A stretch of DNA of 64,000 bases from Nitrosomonas sp. (GTDB lineage Bacteria; Pseudomonadota; Gammaproteobacteria; Burkholderiales; Nitrosomonadaceae), in the NCBI RefSeq assembly GCF_019635155.1, contig NZ_JAHBZY010000018.1, forward strand, positions 1 to 64,000, given 5' to 3'. The position numbers and the translations under genes were made by a program. This document shows, piece after piece, positions 46,601 to 56,041 of this stretch; the first letter of the stretch is position 1, and each line of letters opens with the position of its first letter. A model generated the notes under the pieces. The model was not told where the DNA came from. It did no database searches and saw nothing but the letters and a program-made list of their open reading frames with translations.

Positions 46601-49285
46601 GCTTCTTTCCAGGCGAGCGGTCGGTGTTTGCCGCAGACGCTCCACTGCGTTGATCTGAGTATTCAAATAAGGATTACGCAGGGTTAGTATCTGCGGAATA
46701 AAATCGGCGATTTGCAAATTCGGTTGGTTGGTGATCGCAGGCTCGGTTTTGTACAAATACTGCCAAGGACTGCCTTTATCTTCTTCGATCTCCTGGATAT
46801 GCAAAAACTTCGGTTCGCGTTTTGCTACGGCGAATTGTTGCGGATTCAATACATTCGCTTCCAGATGCAAGCGCAAACTGGTGTCGAGGTAGGACAGATC
46901 AAGCGCATGGTGCAGCATCAAATAAAGCAGCGCGGTCGGCGGCTTATCGTCGATAAAGCCTTGTTGCAAGCGCAAGGTGTTATGCGAGTCACGCGCTGCG
47001 GCAGCCAACCACTGGAGATAATTCGAGCCATCGGTATGATACGGCCGGATCGGATTGAATTCAGACAATGCCTGATCGTCGATCAGAGGGCCTTTCAGCA
47101 GATTGGCTGCCAGCGTGAAGAATTTATTGAGAATATCGGGAATTTTGTTGTTTTCCTGCGCCGAATAGCCTAGTTGCGCAAGCAGGTTTAAACCGCTCTG
47201 GGTGTAAATCAGCGATGCGATCGCGGCGTAGATTGCGCCATTGATGCCGGAGGTTTTATAGCGGTTATATAACTGTTCGGCACTTTCCGCATAGCGCTGA
47301 TAAAACTCGACCGATGCCGGATGCAGACCGACGATATCGAGTAAAGCTTGTTGCGGATCGGTTTGCGGCTTGCCGACATAGGAGACTTTGGGGAGCAACG
47401 TTACCCAGCGTTCATCGACTTTCTTGATGAGCGCGTAGAGCCGGGATAAAAACAGGAAAGAGCCGGAAATTTGGGGTTCCAGCCGGTCGTTCGCGAAAAT
47501 TTTGCGATTGATCCATGCCATGCGCGAGAATGGGGTCGCCGGTAGAATGCCGTATGGTTGCTTGCCGATGCGGATCGCGGGTAATGTGCCGCGCCCAAGC
47601 ACATACCGGTTGAAGTAATTGCGTGTACTGGTAATAGTATCGTCGCTGAACACCGGCTCCATCATCTGGTCCATGAAATAACCTAATGTTGCCGGCCACA
47701 ATGCCTCGTTCATCGCTCTGGTTTCCAGTTGATCATTGGCGTAATACTGCGGCGATAATTTCATAATGGCCGGGTCAATGCCCAAGCTGCTTGCCAGCCA
47801 ACGGCCATCTTTGCGCGTGCGCCAATCGCTCGGGTCGTCATCGCTGCCATCGGTGGCGTATTGGGTGAAATAATGATCGTAACTGGCATCCGCATCGCTG
47901 AACCAGCTATAGCCGCTTTCCTGGTCTTCGACATTATTGGTCGGCGTACCTTGCGGAAGCAAGCTGAACCCCTTGCGGCTGCGTTGATGATGCTGAATCA
48001 ATTGCTGCAATTGATCACGGCTTTTGTTGACGTCGGCGCTGAGCCGGACACCGAGTACAAATAGCCGGTCGAAACCGCGCCGTGCTTGAATATCAGTGAG
48101 ATTAATCTTGAACCCCATGCCTTTGGCGACCGCCTCGTCAAAATCGGTAACCCATTTCATTTCATCGGGGACGATCAGCTCGTCGTTTTCCAGCCGCAAT
48201 TGCTGATCTTCGGGGGCGTTGGGATTGGGACCGACAATCAGTTCCGAAGGTACCGGGCGGCCAATGTGCAATAGCGTTTGTTCGGTACCGTTAAAGCCCA
48301 TTACGACGAAGCGTTCCGGTAACAATGCGACGCGTGCCGGGTTGGACCAAGCTTGCAATTGCGTATCGACACCGCTGAGAACGGGTAATTCCAGGAATTC
48401 AACGCGCACGTTGGTAGCAGTTTCGGGTTGCGCCGGTTTGACATTCAGATTTTGCGGTTGGTATGACGTGACGATTTCCTGTGTGCGTGCTTCGCCAAGA
48501 TTATTTTTAAGAGCGGTATACGCGGCATCCAATGCAGTTGGATCGTTATTGGCATTGAAAACAGCTTGCCAATATTGCTGCACAAATGGTTTCTCGGCCG
48601 CGGGTAGCGCTTGTTCGGAGACGATCACCAAAAGATAATCGCCCTCTGCTTTGACCGGCTCTTCAGTCAGATTCAAGGGCTTGAATAGTTGACTTAGCCA
48701 ATATGCCCGGCCCGCACCGTGGCTTTTGACCAACGATTGCCAAGCTGCGCGTTTTTCGCTATCGATGCCGCCCGCTTTCCAGATATTGGTCCAATAAACA
48801 CGCGTGTTGCTAATTTCAACTTCGGAAGGAATTTCTTCGAAGGTGTCGATACTGATGTCGTCCGGGTAAACGCGCACCCATAAGTGATTTACGGTGTCAT
48901 CACGTCCATCGGGTCCGGCAACTTTTTTGAAACGTGTTTCAATGCGTAACGGAAACAACAAGATCGGATGCAGATCATTCAGTTGCTCGATGTTTTTTGT
49001 AGGATCGGAAAAGACTTCGAACAACAATTCGTGATCGAGCAGAACTTGCCGGCTTTGCTGAAGTTCCGTCTGCAGTTTGGCGGTGTTGGCGCGCAACGAT
49101 TCTTGCTCACGCAACAGCGCTTGCAATTGCTCTTTGGCTTGGATATCCGTCCGGCGGCTCAGAGACGCGATGGTGCGCTCGTTTTTTTGCAGCTTCTCAT
49201 TGGCAGCGAACCAATTTAACCGGTTTTGCTGGTGTTGTCGACGCGCTGAGTCAATCTGATCTTGAGTATCTTTAAAATTTGTCAT
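43646..49285 (-). CDS. giant-cluster protein C, 1879 aa, function unknown
   Basis: The largest protein of the window. Residues 1-95 form a Gln/Glu-rich coiled coil; then come a mixed alpha/beta region with HPILLFPLRIETRFKK, VRVYPDDISIDTFEE, and a block RIGKQPYGILPATPFSRM (572-589). The second half is largely helical, with a Gln/Leu/Asp-rich stretch. It has no signal peptide, no predicted membrane helix and no enzyme motif that I recognise. The long mosaic of conserved-looking blocks and coiled coil suggest a structural or scaffold protein. It lies 43 bp after the 1104-aa gene and overlaps or abuts protein D. Confidence 0.75.
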   Translation of the reverse strand: MTNFKDTQDQIDSARRQHQQNRLNWFAANEKLQKNERTIASLSRRTDIQAKEQLQALLREQESLRANTAKLQTELQQSRQVLLDHELLFEVFSDPTKNIEQLNDLHPILLFPLRIETRFKKVAGPDGRDDTVNHLWVRVYPDDISIDTFEEIPSEVEISNTRVYWTNIWKAGGIDSEKRAAWQSLVKSHGAGRAYWLSQLFKPLNLTEEPVKAEGDYLLVIVSEQALPAAEKPFVQQYWQAVFNANNDPTALDAAYTALKNNLGEARTQEIVTSYQPQNLNVKPAQPETATNVRVEFLELPVLSGVDTQLQAWSNPARVALLPERFVVMGFNGTEQTLLHIGRPVPSELIVGPNPNAPEDQQLRLENDELIVPDEMKWVTDFDEAVAKGMGFKINLTDIQARRGFDRLFVLGVRLSADVNKSRDQLQQLIQHHQRSRKGFSLLPQGTPTNNVEDQESGYSWFSDADASYDHYFTQYATDGSDDDPSDWRTRKDGRWLASSLGIDPAIMKLSPQYYANDQLETRAMNEALWPATLGYFMDQMMEPVFSDDTITSTRNYFNRYVLGRGTLPAIRIGKQPYGILPATPFSRMAWINRKIFANDRLEPQISGSFLFLSRLYALIKKVDERWVTLLPKVSYVGKPQTDPQQALLDIVGLHPASVEFYQRYAESAEQLYNRYKTSGINGAIYAAIASLIYTQSGLNLLAQLGYSAQENNKIPDILNKFFTLAANLLKGPLIDDQALSEFNPIRPYHTDGSNYLQWLAAAARDSHNTLRLQQGFIDDKPPTALLYLMLHHALDLSYLDTSLRLHLEANVLNPQQFAVAKREPKFLHIQEIEEDKGSPWQYLYKTEPAITNQPNLQIADFIPQILTLRNPYLNTQINAVERLRQTPTARLERSFAEHIDCCSYRLDAWWLGLLNVQLDIMQQITTPAQPLPGTVPDNVNANDSHGCYLGAYAWLEDVRPENKNLVPVELTGELDKIFNKPGQAPLVTDDKNFGYIHAPSLNHAVTAAVLRNGYLANATPSNPDSLAVNLTSERVRLAMNVIDGMRNGQSLSSLLGYYLERGLHDAGDLFLDSIIFDLRKQFPLAGDRLSTTKSASDAPISAVEARNVVDGLALIEHVQAQTGVNRNYPFGIAALPTITEQNKLDAINREVQHIMNINDAVADLAMAEGVYQVVRGNYERAAGTLDAFSKGHFPPVPEVVQTPRSGVTLTHRVGLHLRAGLNPGDPANSTPRAKAEPAVNQWLTQLLPVMSDIFCTVDYYHHGNAQQEQQTVSAQDLGLLAIDLVYMLSSDQQQMTALDDRILTYVYAIPGVRVDSDIKIQYRGKLPGKFSLFEVMPMLHDLKALITQSRPLKTTDVKLPNEASQEEDSAATIRAEKVTAVRDLLLPQQTALNALKTQIDTWLNDADPAVAESNALNHLDEMINGYLPIAHAVNQFGLTGAATGFVYDWRRVQFLALLEKLQDIVTRWQASLQEFEQRITDFGALDPSTPVENKMQYLMEAALLITTESIPIPASNDPDDLLTALNTTHKTSFQSSLSILENLLATAGQVGALYASMFARESDIALHDTQPLDIADNKKAIISFAQSLQAKAQDLATDIDKRLTAANALITGDASTSAEKRIEELTQAIRQLTHEDFVILPEFNLTAAHGGEWQQSYDNRAQLLNYQKNDLGVDFPEDNWLYGVARVREKLQRWESVMQFGEALNNSGLNLTPLQFPYRTDDHWLALQYPDTQPGTSELFVIDSDKLLYTAHYVDAFAQNAAICGLLLDEWTEVIPTTQETTGLTFHYDRPNCEAPQSLLLALPANFTGHWQWQDLVDTLHETLDMAGKRAVEPAHWNETEYARFLPAVISSVTRYPIMMTLDFAFNNAVQFKSNIES

Positions 49286-49328
49286 AAGCCACTTTTGTCA
49301 GTTGAAGTGTTCCACTTACTGGTCATGC

Positions 49329-52300
49329 TTAATCGGGCGGTAGCATTTCGGAAGCATGCACGCCGACGAGTACCGGTGCCTGGAACAAGATATAAGCCAG
49401 TTCTGCCGAATTAATATTGTTTGTCCAGCTTAACAAGTGATCTTCTTGCCATTGTTCCGCTTTTTCTTGAGCAGTGCCGCCGGGTTCGACATTTGGCAAG
49501 CTGCGTGTCGGGGCGCTGGCGATGTCGATAAATTCACCATCGCTGATGCCGGGCGCGACATCCGCCCAAGACAGGTCGTTCCAGACTTGAATCGGGCCTT
49601 CGCGATCGATATCCAAACCGAAACGCGGTTCGCCCGGCCGTTCCTTGATCACGAAGAACCAGCCCGGATCATCGTCGACTTCGGGATTGCCGCGTGCTTC
49701 CTCTTCAGTTAAATCGAAACCGAAAAAGTAAATATCCGGTTTGACTTGTGCTTCGTAGAGCGGTGTTTTGATCGGCACGCTATCGTCGAATACCCGTTCG
49801 GTTTTTTTGTTCGGTGCCGGATTGGTGTCGCTGATCGGTTGCCATTTGGCTTTTTGCGCATAAATGACCGCATTCGGATATTTTTTCAGGAGTTCGCCGC
49901 GAATCACCAGTACCAGTTCCTCTTCGTTTTCCAGGCCTTGTTCGCGGTTGTCATGCTCACCCAGTTTGGAGAACCGGGACCAGCGGTGAATCGGCGGAAT
50001 GTCTTTCAGTTCCTCGCGGCGTTGCTCGCTGTCCTCGGTGGGGCTTAGAAAGCCGCTGACATCCCAGAATTGCCGGAAGTAGGAGCCGCGCTGATCGGTC
50101 GGATATTCACGCCATAACAATTCGCGCGCGAATTCATGATTGATGCCGACCATATACGATTCGATGAATGACTGGTTGGTTTTCAATAACGTTATGGTGT
50201 TTTGCCCGATGAAATTCAGGTTCGGTACGAACAGTTCGGTGGATTTATCGACCAGCGGTTTGTACATCGGAATATCGAATTCCGGGTATGCCATCGCTTC
50301 GACAAATTTCTCGCCGATCAAGTTAATAATATGCGCCGGCAGCAGAATGTTGTTCAAGGTCCATTTCGGGATGGTGACCGCCGGATCCAATTTCACCAGC
50401 GTATCCGTTGCCAGCAGGGCGATGTTAACCGGGACCGCTGCGGGAATGACGCCGGCTTGCAGGCCATTTTGCAGCACCGTGTATGAGTCTTTCAGCGCCG
50501 TTTTAAAGCGGTTTGACTGTGCGTTGTCGACTGTACCCGCAGTCGCCGGTTGCGGCGGATTGACCGGATCCAGTGCCAACAGATTCAATTCCGGCGTCAG
50601 AACAAAATTACTGCTGGGTGGCATGGTATCCACCGCAGCCGGTGTTTGTCCGGTTTCGGATACCGAATCGGCTTGATTGGCTTGTGTGATCAAACGTTGT
50701 GCTGTGCGGTAAGCCCACAATAATCCCGCACCCACCGCCGCCGCTACAGCCCAGATTCCGGCGCTGGCGCCGATGATCGCCAGCACGATCACGAGCAGAA
50801 AAATCAACGCTAATATGAGGTAAGGAATAAATGGGTAGCGTTTCAAAAAATCCAGCAGCCAGGACGGCACATTCTTCGGCTGCGCATCTTGAGAAAGATT
50901 ATCCAACGATGGCAGCGTGCCGGGGATTACATGCGGCGGCGCGGCAGTGACGGCGCCGTCGTTGACGCGGGTGATTAAATTATTCGGATGGATACTTTCA
51001 TCGAAAGCGGATAGCTTCTGCAAGCGGCCGTTCGGACGCAGCATGCGCCGCAGTGGCGCGGATGTCAGCGCAGGCGTGACCGGACTTTGCTTGATCTGAT
51101 GAAAAACGGTCATGCCCTGACTGATCACACGTTTTTGCACCGGTGCCGTCATGAACAGAATTTTGTCATGACTGATTTGTTGCAGCGGCAGCACTTGTTT
51201 CTGATACCAGTGATTGGCGGTGATTTTAGCCAGTTGCGCCAGACGGATTTGACGATTGGCTTCGAGCACGTCGCCCACTTGATCCCACGCTGCATCCATA
51301 TATTCTTCCTGGTTGGCGATGATGACATCGGTGCCGAAACCGGCGGCACTGCGCCAGCGCGGATCGAGATTCAGTTCGTGCAGCCAGTTCTCGTTGTTCG
51401 GCGCGTCGCTGCCGTCGGCTTCTTTTAGCACGCGATTCCGGAGCGCATGCCAGTGACCATAGATCGGTGGGGTGATCAGCGGATCGGGATCGGCTTGGAT
51501 GGCGGCGGGTAAATCGGTGTTCTGGTGAGCCGCATCGGCGGCGAGCCGGGCGTAATCATCAGCCAGATTGAGAAACGCCGCCAATTCCTGCTGGAACACG
51601 TGCGGATACGGTTGATCCCAATTTTCCCATTTCGCGATCTCTTGTTCGGCTTCGCTGCTTAACGGTGCGAGCAGTGCGCCACCGAGTTTCAATACGCCTT
51701 CGAGATCCGGATTTTGGATACCGCTGATATTGGAGCCGGGGTTTTGCACGTCGATATCGCGGCGTCCCACGCGGCTATCCGCCGGTTTTGGCTCCAGCAG
51801 GCGCACCAGATACTCAAAATCGCCTTGCGATCCGGTACGGAAAAACCAACGATAATAAACCGGGAATTGCGTCGGCGCCGGGCGGCCTTCGCCCCATGCC
51901 GAGAATGTCGCATGAGGCGCGCCGTCGGGGCTCATTCCCAGACCTGCCAGGCGGCCTGTTTCAAACGTCGGAATCAGAAACGCGTGATAGCGTTCGTTCG
52001 GAGTCAATTTCCGCGGGCAAACGATGCGTGAATAGGCTTCGTCGGCATTTTGCGCGAGTACGCTCTGAAGTTGCGATAACACAGCGTTGATATCCGGCGC
52101 TTGCGGTGCATCCTGATTGCCGGCGATATTTTTATTGACGTGCACATGCGCCCACGCCCACAGTTCTTCGGCTTTTGGAAATACCGTTTCGAACGGATTG
52201 GCTTTGATGTCAATGAAAGGCAATGGTTTTCCGGAAATATTGCCGCCTTCGGCAAATTCGGCTTCGGTTAGTACGATCAACGTGACCCAGGGGCGCAGCC

Positions 52301-52643
52301 GGGATCCCGCCGGTGCCGCCGGCGTATAACGCCAGGGAAAATCTTCGTCGTAAAACTCGATGTGGCAAAGATAATTGGGTTCGAAGTTGGTGATCCAATT
52401 GAGCGGCTCGGTTTTGATGACCGCGCGCGATTCGATACCGATGATGTCGCCGGGGCCGTAGAGCGCGACATTCTTATTGACTGGGGCGGCTACATCGCCA
52501 CCTTCGCCGCCGCTGCCTTTGATATTCAGGTTGACGGCAATACTGGCGCGGGTTTTGACCGAAGCGTCGAGATCCGCCGATTGGATATTATTGGCGACAC
52601 CTTGCCGCAACCACGGTAGAAATGTATAGGTGCCGATCGCCAT
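49329..52643 (-). CDS. giant-cluster protein B, 1104 aa with a membrane hairpin, function unknown
   Basis: A long N-terminal region (1-about 600; FEPNYLCHIEFYDEDFPWRY, RLRPWVTLIVLTEAEF, FPVYYRWFFRTGSQGDFEYL) is followed by a hydrophobic hairpin at about 605-646, then a C-terminal region with INHEFARELLWREYPTDQRG (833-852) and DDPGWFFVIKERPGEPRFGL. These blocks look strongly conserved and I recall them from uncharacterised bacterial proteins, without a known role. The membrane hairpin is the only one in the giant proteins and may anchor the complex. ATG overlaps the preceding stop by one base (TAATG) with AGGAGG. Confidence 0.75.
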   Translation of the reverse strand: MAIGTYTFLPWLRQGVANNIQSADLDASVKTRASIAVNLNIKGSGGEGGDVAAPVNKNVALYGPGDIIGIESRAVIKTEPLNWITNFEPNYLCHIEFYDEDFPWRYTPAAPAGSRLRPWVTLIVLTEAEFAEGGNISGKPLPFIDIKANPFETVFPKAEELWAWAHVHVNKNIAGNQDAPQAPDINAVLSQLQSVLAQNADEAYSRIVCPRKLTPNERYHAFLIPTFETGRLAGLGMSPDGAPHATFSAWGEGRPAPTQFPVYYRWFFRTGSQGDFEYLVRLLEPKPADSRVGRRDIDVQNPGSNISGIQNPDLEGVLKLGGALLAPLSSEAEQEIAKWENWDQPYPHVFQQELAAFLNLADDYARLAADAAHQNTDLPAAIQADPDPLITPPIYGHWHALRNRVLKEADGSDAPNNENWLHELNLDPRWRSAAGFGTDVIIANQEEYMDAAWDQVGDVLEANRQIRLAQLAKITANHWYQKQVLPLQQISHDKILFMTAPVQKRVISQGMTVFHQIKQSPVTPALTSAPLRRMLRPNGRLQKLSAFDESIHPNNLITRVNDGAVTAAPPHVIPGTLPSLDNLSQDAQPKNVPSWLLDFLKRYPFIPYLILALIFLLVIVLAIIGASAGIWAVAAAVGAGLLWAYRTAQRLITQANQADSVSETGQTPAAVDTMPPSSNFVLTPELNLLALDPVNPPQPATAGTVDNAQSNRFKTALKDSYTVLQNGLQAGVIPAAVPVNIALLATDTLVKLDPAVTIPKWTLNNILLPAHIINLIGEKFVEAMAYPEFDIPMYKPLVDKSTELFVPNLNFIGQNTITLLKTNQSFIESYMVGINHEFARELLWREYPTDQRGSYFRQFWDVSGFLSPTEDSEQRREELKDIPPIHRWSRFSKLGEHDNREQGLENEEELVLVIRGELLKKYPNAVIYAQKAKWQPISDTNPAPNKKTERVFDDSVPIKTPLYEAQVKPDIYFFGFDLTEEEARGNPEVDDDPGWFFVIKERPGEPRFGLDIDREGPIQVWNDLSWADVAPGISDGEFIDIASAPTRSLPNVEPGGTAQEKAEQWQEDHLLSWTNNINSAELAYILFQAPVLVGVHASEMLPPD

Positions 52644-55600
52644 TATGCCGCCTCCTGCAGTGGGTTCGCTTCCGTGCTCGGAATGACGTGCAGACTGTCT
52701 TGCAATCCGGGCGACTGACTCACTTGCGCGCGTAGGAAATCTTGCGCTTGGGCGTGCGATGCAAAATAAGCTTCTTTGCTATGCGGGCTGTTATTCGTCG
52801 TTGAAGCTACGACGTAACCGGCTTCTTTCACAATGACTTTCTGATCGATCGGGGCTTTTTGCGTTTTGTAACTCGCCGAGAGTGCCGATTTCGATGCAGC
52901 GTTGCGGCCCAGGAAGTGATTGAAAAATTCAGCGCTGATCGCGACAAAGCGGATCAGCAGCGAAATAAAATTATTGTCGATGATATTTTGCTCGTAGCGC
53001 ACCACGCGCTTGATTGCCGCGGATGATTTTATCGATTGATTGCCGACCGATAACTCGATGCCGGCATTCTGCTTCTCATACGCGGGCGCGCTCAATTTAT
53101 TGGCATCGCTCAAGTTTTTATATTGCGCCGTGGCAAACGATTCCTTGGTATCCGCAACTTTGGCCAGACCGCCACCGGTGACTTCAATAGTAAGCCGCTT
53201 GGCATCTTTCGGTTTCTGACTGCCGACCTTGTCGAGATCCAGATCAAGCGGGATGGCGCGCTGGTTGACGCGCAATACGCCGACCGGATGCAGAATCAAA
53301 TCGCTGGTGCTTTCAATGGCGCGTAGCGACACCAGCAATTGGTTGGATACCGGCAATTCGGCTGTCCAGTTATCCAGTTTTTCGAATTCCGCCGTGATCA
53401 GCGGCATGATGTCGATGGCCGGTAACGTGGTGTTTTCGTTTTCGCCCCAGGTATGGCTGAACGGTACGTCGATATCCCAAAACAGTACCGAAATCGAACC
53501 CTCGCCTTCGATATGCCACGGCGATGTGCCTTCGAGTTCGCCGCGCATATGCACGCCGAACAAGCCGACACCGAACACCTTGACATCGAACGACGCGGAG
53601 ATCGTGATGATGAAATAGAACGGTGAGAATTGGAACAACGCGTCGAAGCCGACATGACCGGAAATATTGAAAGCGCTGAGGCCGAAATAAACTTCCGCCT
53701 TGGCACCGAATTGCACGGTGTTGGACGTGACGGCGAAATAACCTTCTACCCGGATACGTGCGAATGATGTATTCAGGATATTGATCGCAATCCGGTTGGG
53801 ATTGGGGAAAGGCAGTGGAGGCGGTTTAAAGGAGGGATGAAAGCCGCCCACGCTGATGACAAAATTGGCATTGTCGCCCCAGGCGATCAATAACCCCATA
53901 TCGCCGTCGATGGTGAGAAAAATCACCCGCGAATCGTACAAGCTGGCATAGAACCACAAGCGTTGCTTGTCGACTTCCAATGCGCCGATGAAGCTGACCT
54001 GGATGATGATCAATGCCGCGTCTTCATCGGGCAGCGCGACTTTCAGCACACCGAGAATCGCGATATTGCCTGGCGGTATTTCGATGATGATGCCGAGCGA
54101 TGCGCTAACCAGCGTCGGCGTTCCCCAACCGAGTTTTGCCATCGGACCGATCAGAAACACATCTTGTGCAGGCGGAAAGAATTGGCGCAAATCGCTGATG
54201 ATGCGCGGTGCATTCTCGATGATATTGTCCGGGAACATGATGCTGTTGATCGATCCGGTGCGTACGCCGGCGGCGATTATTTCCAGTTCCATGGTGCGGT
54301 TCAGGCCGAGCAAGCCGCCGACGGCGTTTAGCGTAAAACCGAAACCCAATTGAAACGGCGTACCGAACTCGGCACTGAGGATGATCAACAATGAGAAGCC
54401 TTCGGAACCGTCGGGCATGCGTGTCGTGATCAGGCCGATCGCTTTCACCGTGACGATACCGCTGAACATCAATTCCAGCGCACCGGCGTATTCTTCCTTG
54501 TCAAAATCAAAGTAGAGATAGCCGCCGCCTTTGACGATGCCGACATCGAGCGACAATCCGACACCATTCGGCGGCTTGAAGCCCAAGCTGATATCGACCG
54601 GCCCGGCATTGCCGCTGCGGTTATCGACCAACGCGAAATCGATCGCCAAACCGATGTTTTCCACGACGGCGGCGAGCGGACCCAGTGCGGCTTTGATATC
54701 CGTTGAAATCGCGGTGGGGAATTTATTGTTATCGATACCGACGGAAAAGGTGAGTGCGCTGACTTCCACCGGTCCGAGATCCAGGTGCAGCGGCAGTTGG
54801 ATTTCCAGCGCGCTGCTGCCGACAAAAAACAGGCCGTCGTTGCTGTTGTAGCCAAATGCCATGCCGAAGTCGGAATTAAGCTGGATGCCACTCAAAATAT
54901 CCGTAATAAAACCGTCGCCGTCGGCAAACGAAATCGATAGCTTACCGGCGCCGATTTCACCGCCGACGGTAAAGTCGGCCGTTGATTGTCCGCCGCTGCC
55001 TTGAATCCGACCACCGAAGCTGACGCCGAATTTCCCGACTTCCAGCCGGCTGCCGTCCGGGTCGCCGATTAACAGATAAGGCGTTGCCGCTTGCGTGCGA
55101 TCCGCGCTGACGCTGAGGTTTAACGAACCGGAAACGGTATCGGCTGCGGCGGTTTGGAACGTGAATTTGGCGGGCGGCTGGATGACTAATTCGGCGCCGA
55201 ACGGTAGCGTGGCTTGCAAATCCAATGTAACTTTTAAATCATCGGCGGCGAATTCGATTTTGCCGGGACTGAGATTCTGCCGGACCGATAGACTCAATCC
55301 GTTGGGATTGAGGTCGGTGCGCGGTTTGAGTTGAAAGATGACGGCCTCGAGAATCGGCGTAGGCGATGCATCGTCATAGAAAACCGGCGCTTTCAGATGG
55401 AGTAGCAAGCGTTCGAGCCGCTGCAGTAAATTAGCGGCATCGAGACTGTTGCTGCCCCAGTTGTAATGCGATTGCAATGCCGACACCGGCGATTCCAGCC
55501 ACTTGCCCAGTTCGTTGAAATGAAAGGTGGAGATCGTGAACTCCGGATTGTCCGGGTCGGTGGAACCGACATTGTTGCGTTGCCGCTCGAGGATGCCCAG

Positions 55601-56041
55601 CAGCTCGAGCAGTTCGTTGATGCCGTTGGCGGCATCCAATGTGCGAACGAGTAAATAGTTAAACAAGCGTTCGGCAAAGTGACTGGACACGCTTGCCGGG
55701 ATGCTGCCGATACCTTGCACGGCGGTTTGCAATTGGTCGATTTTCTGGATCGCGGTGATAACCTGGCTGATCAGTTCCGCGCTGACGGAGACGATTTGGC
55801 CGACGTTTTCGTCTTCGATCGCTTGCGCCAAATCCCCGGCTTTTTGCAACACGGTTTTGCTGCTGGCGACCAGTGCTTGCATCGGCGAAGCCAGCGACGA
55901 AACCTGGCCGCTGTTGAGCGTAATGCCTAATTCCGCAAACGTTTGAACAGCGCGCGTGCTATTCAGCTCGCGCTCCAACGGCTCCAGCACATTGGCAATT
56001 TGCAGCAGAACGCGCTGTAAGGTATCCACTTCATTTGACAT
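52643..56041 (-). CDS. giant-cluster protein A, 1132 aa, DUF6603-like beta-rich protein
   Basis: The first ~200 residues are helical. About 230-950 is an unbroken run of amphipathic beta strands with Gly turns (e.g. VSFGGRIQGSGG, LSLDVGIVKGGGYLYFDFD, LGVLKVALPDEDAALIII, INILNTSFARIRVEGYFAVT, SGHVGFDALFQFSPFYFIIT), ending in a Trp-rich DIDVPFSHTWGE. This resembles large proteins annotated as DUF6603; that match is from memory and unverified. Such a hydrophobic strand array could form a groove or tube. No signal peptide. The ATG at 56041 has GGAGG eight bases upstream and overlaps the protease stop by 11 bp, so it is coupled to it. A longer frame exists but lacks a start signal. Confidence 0.75.
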   Translation of the reverse strand: MSNEVDTLQRVLLQIANVLEPLERELNSTRAVQTFAELGITLNSGQVSSLASPMQALVASSKTVLQKAGDLAQAIEDENVGQIVSVSAELISQVITAIQKIDQLQTAVQGIGSIPASVSSHFAERLFNYLLVRTLDAANGINELLELLGILERQRNNVGSTDPDNPEFTISTFHFNELGKWLESPVSALQSHYNWGSNSLDAANLLQRLERLLLHLKAPVFYDDASPTPILEAVIFQLKPRTDLNPNGLSLSVRQNLSPGKIEFAADDLKVTLDLQATLPFGAELVIQPPAKFTFQTAAADTVSGSLNLSVSADRTQAATPYLLIGDPDGSRLEVGKFGVSFGGRIQGSGGQSTADFTVGGEIGAGKLSISFADGDGFITDILSGIQLNSDFGMAFGYNSNDGLFFVGSSALEIQLPLHLDLGPVEVSALTFSVGIDNNKFPTAISTDIKAALGPLAAVVENIGLAIDFALVDNRSGNAGPVDISLGFKPPNGVGLSLDVGIVKGGGYLYFDFDKEEYAGALELMFSGIVTVKAIGLITTRMPDGSEGFSLLIILSAEFGTPFQLGFGFTLNAVGGLLGLNRTMELEIIAAGVRTGSINSIMFPDNIIENAPRIISDLRQFFPPAQDVFLIGPMAKLGWGTPTLVSASLGIIIEIPPGNIAILGVLKVALPDEDAALIIIQVSFIGALEVDKQRLWFYASLYDSRVIFLTIDGDMGLLIAWGDNANFVISVGGFHPSFKPPPLPFPNPNRIAINILNTSFARIRVEGYFAVTSNTVQFGAKAEVYFGLSAFNISGHVGFDALFQFSPFYFIITISASFDVKVFGVGLFGVHMRGELEGTSPWHIEGEGSISVLFWDIDVPFSHTWGENENTTLPAIDIMPLITAEFEKLDNWTAELPVSNQLLVSLRAIESTSDLILHPVGVLRVNQRAIPLDLDLDKVGSQKPKDAKRLTIEVTGGGLAKVADTKESFATAQYKNLSDANKLSAPAYEKQNAGIELSVGNQSIKSSAAIKRVVRYEQNIIDNNFISLLIRFVAISAEFFNHFLGRNAASKSALSASYKTQKAPIDQKVIVKEAGYVVASTTNNSPHSKEAYFASHAQAQDFLRAQVSQSPGLQDSLHVIPSTEANPLQEAA

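Noticed and set aside
46712-47173. Antisense frames inside the 1879-aa gene
   Set aside because: Shadows of a long gene with biased codon use; no start signals or domains.
53963-54353. Plus-strand frames inside the 1132-aa gene
   Set aside because: Shadows of the beta-rich gene.
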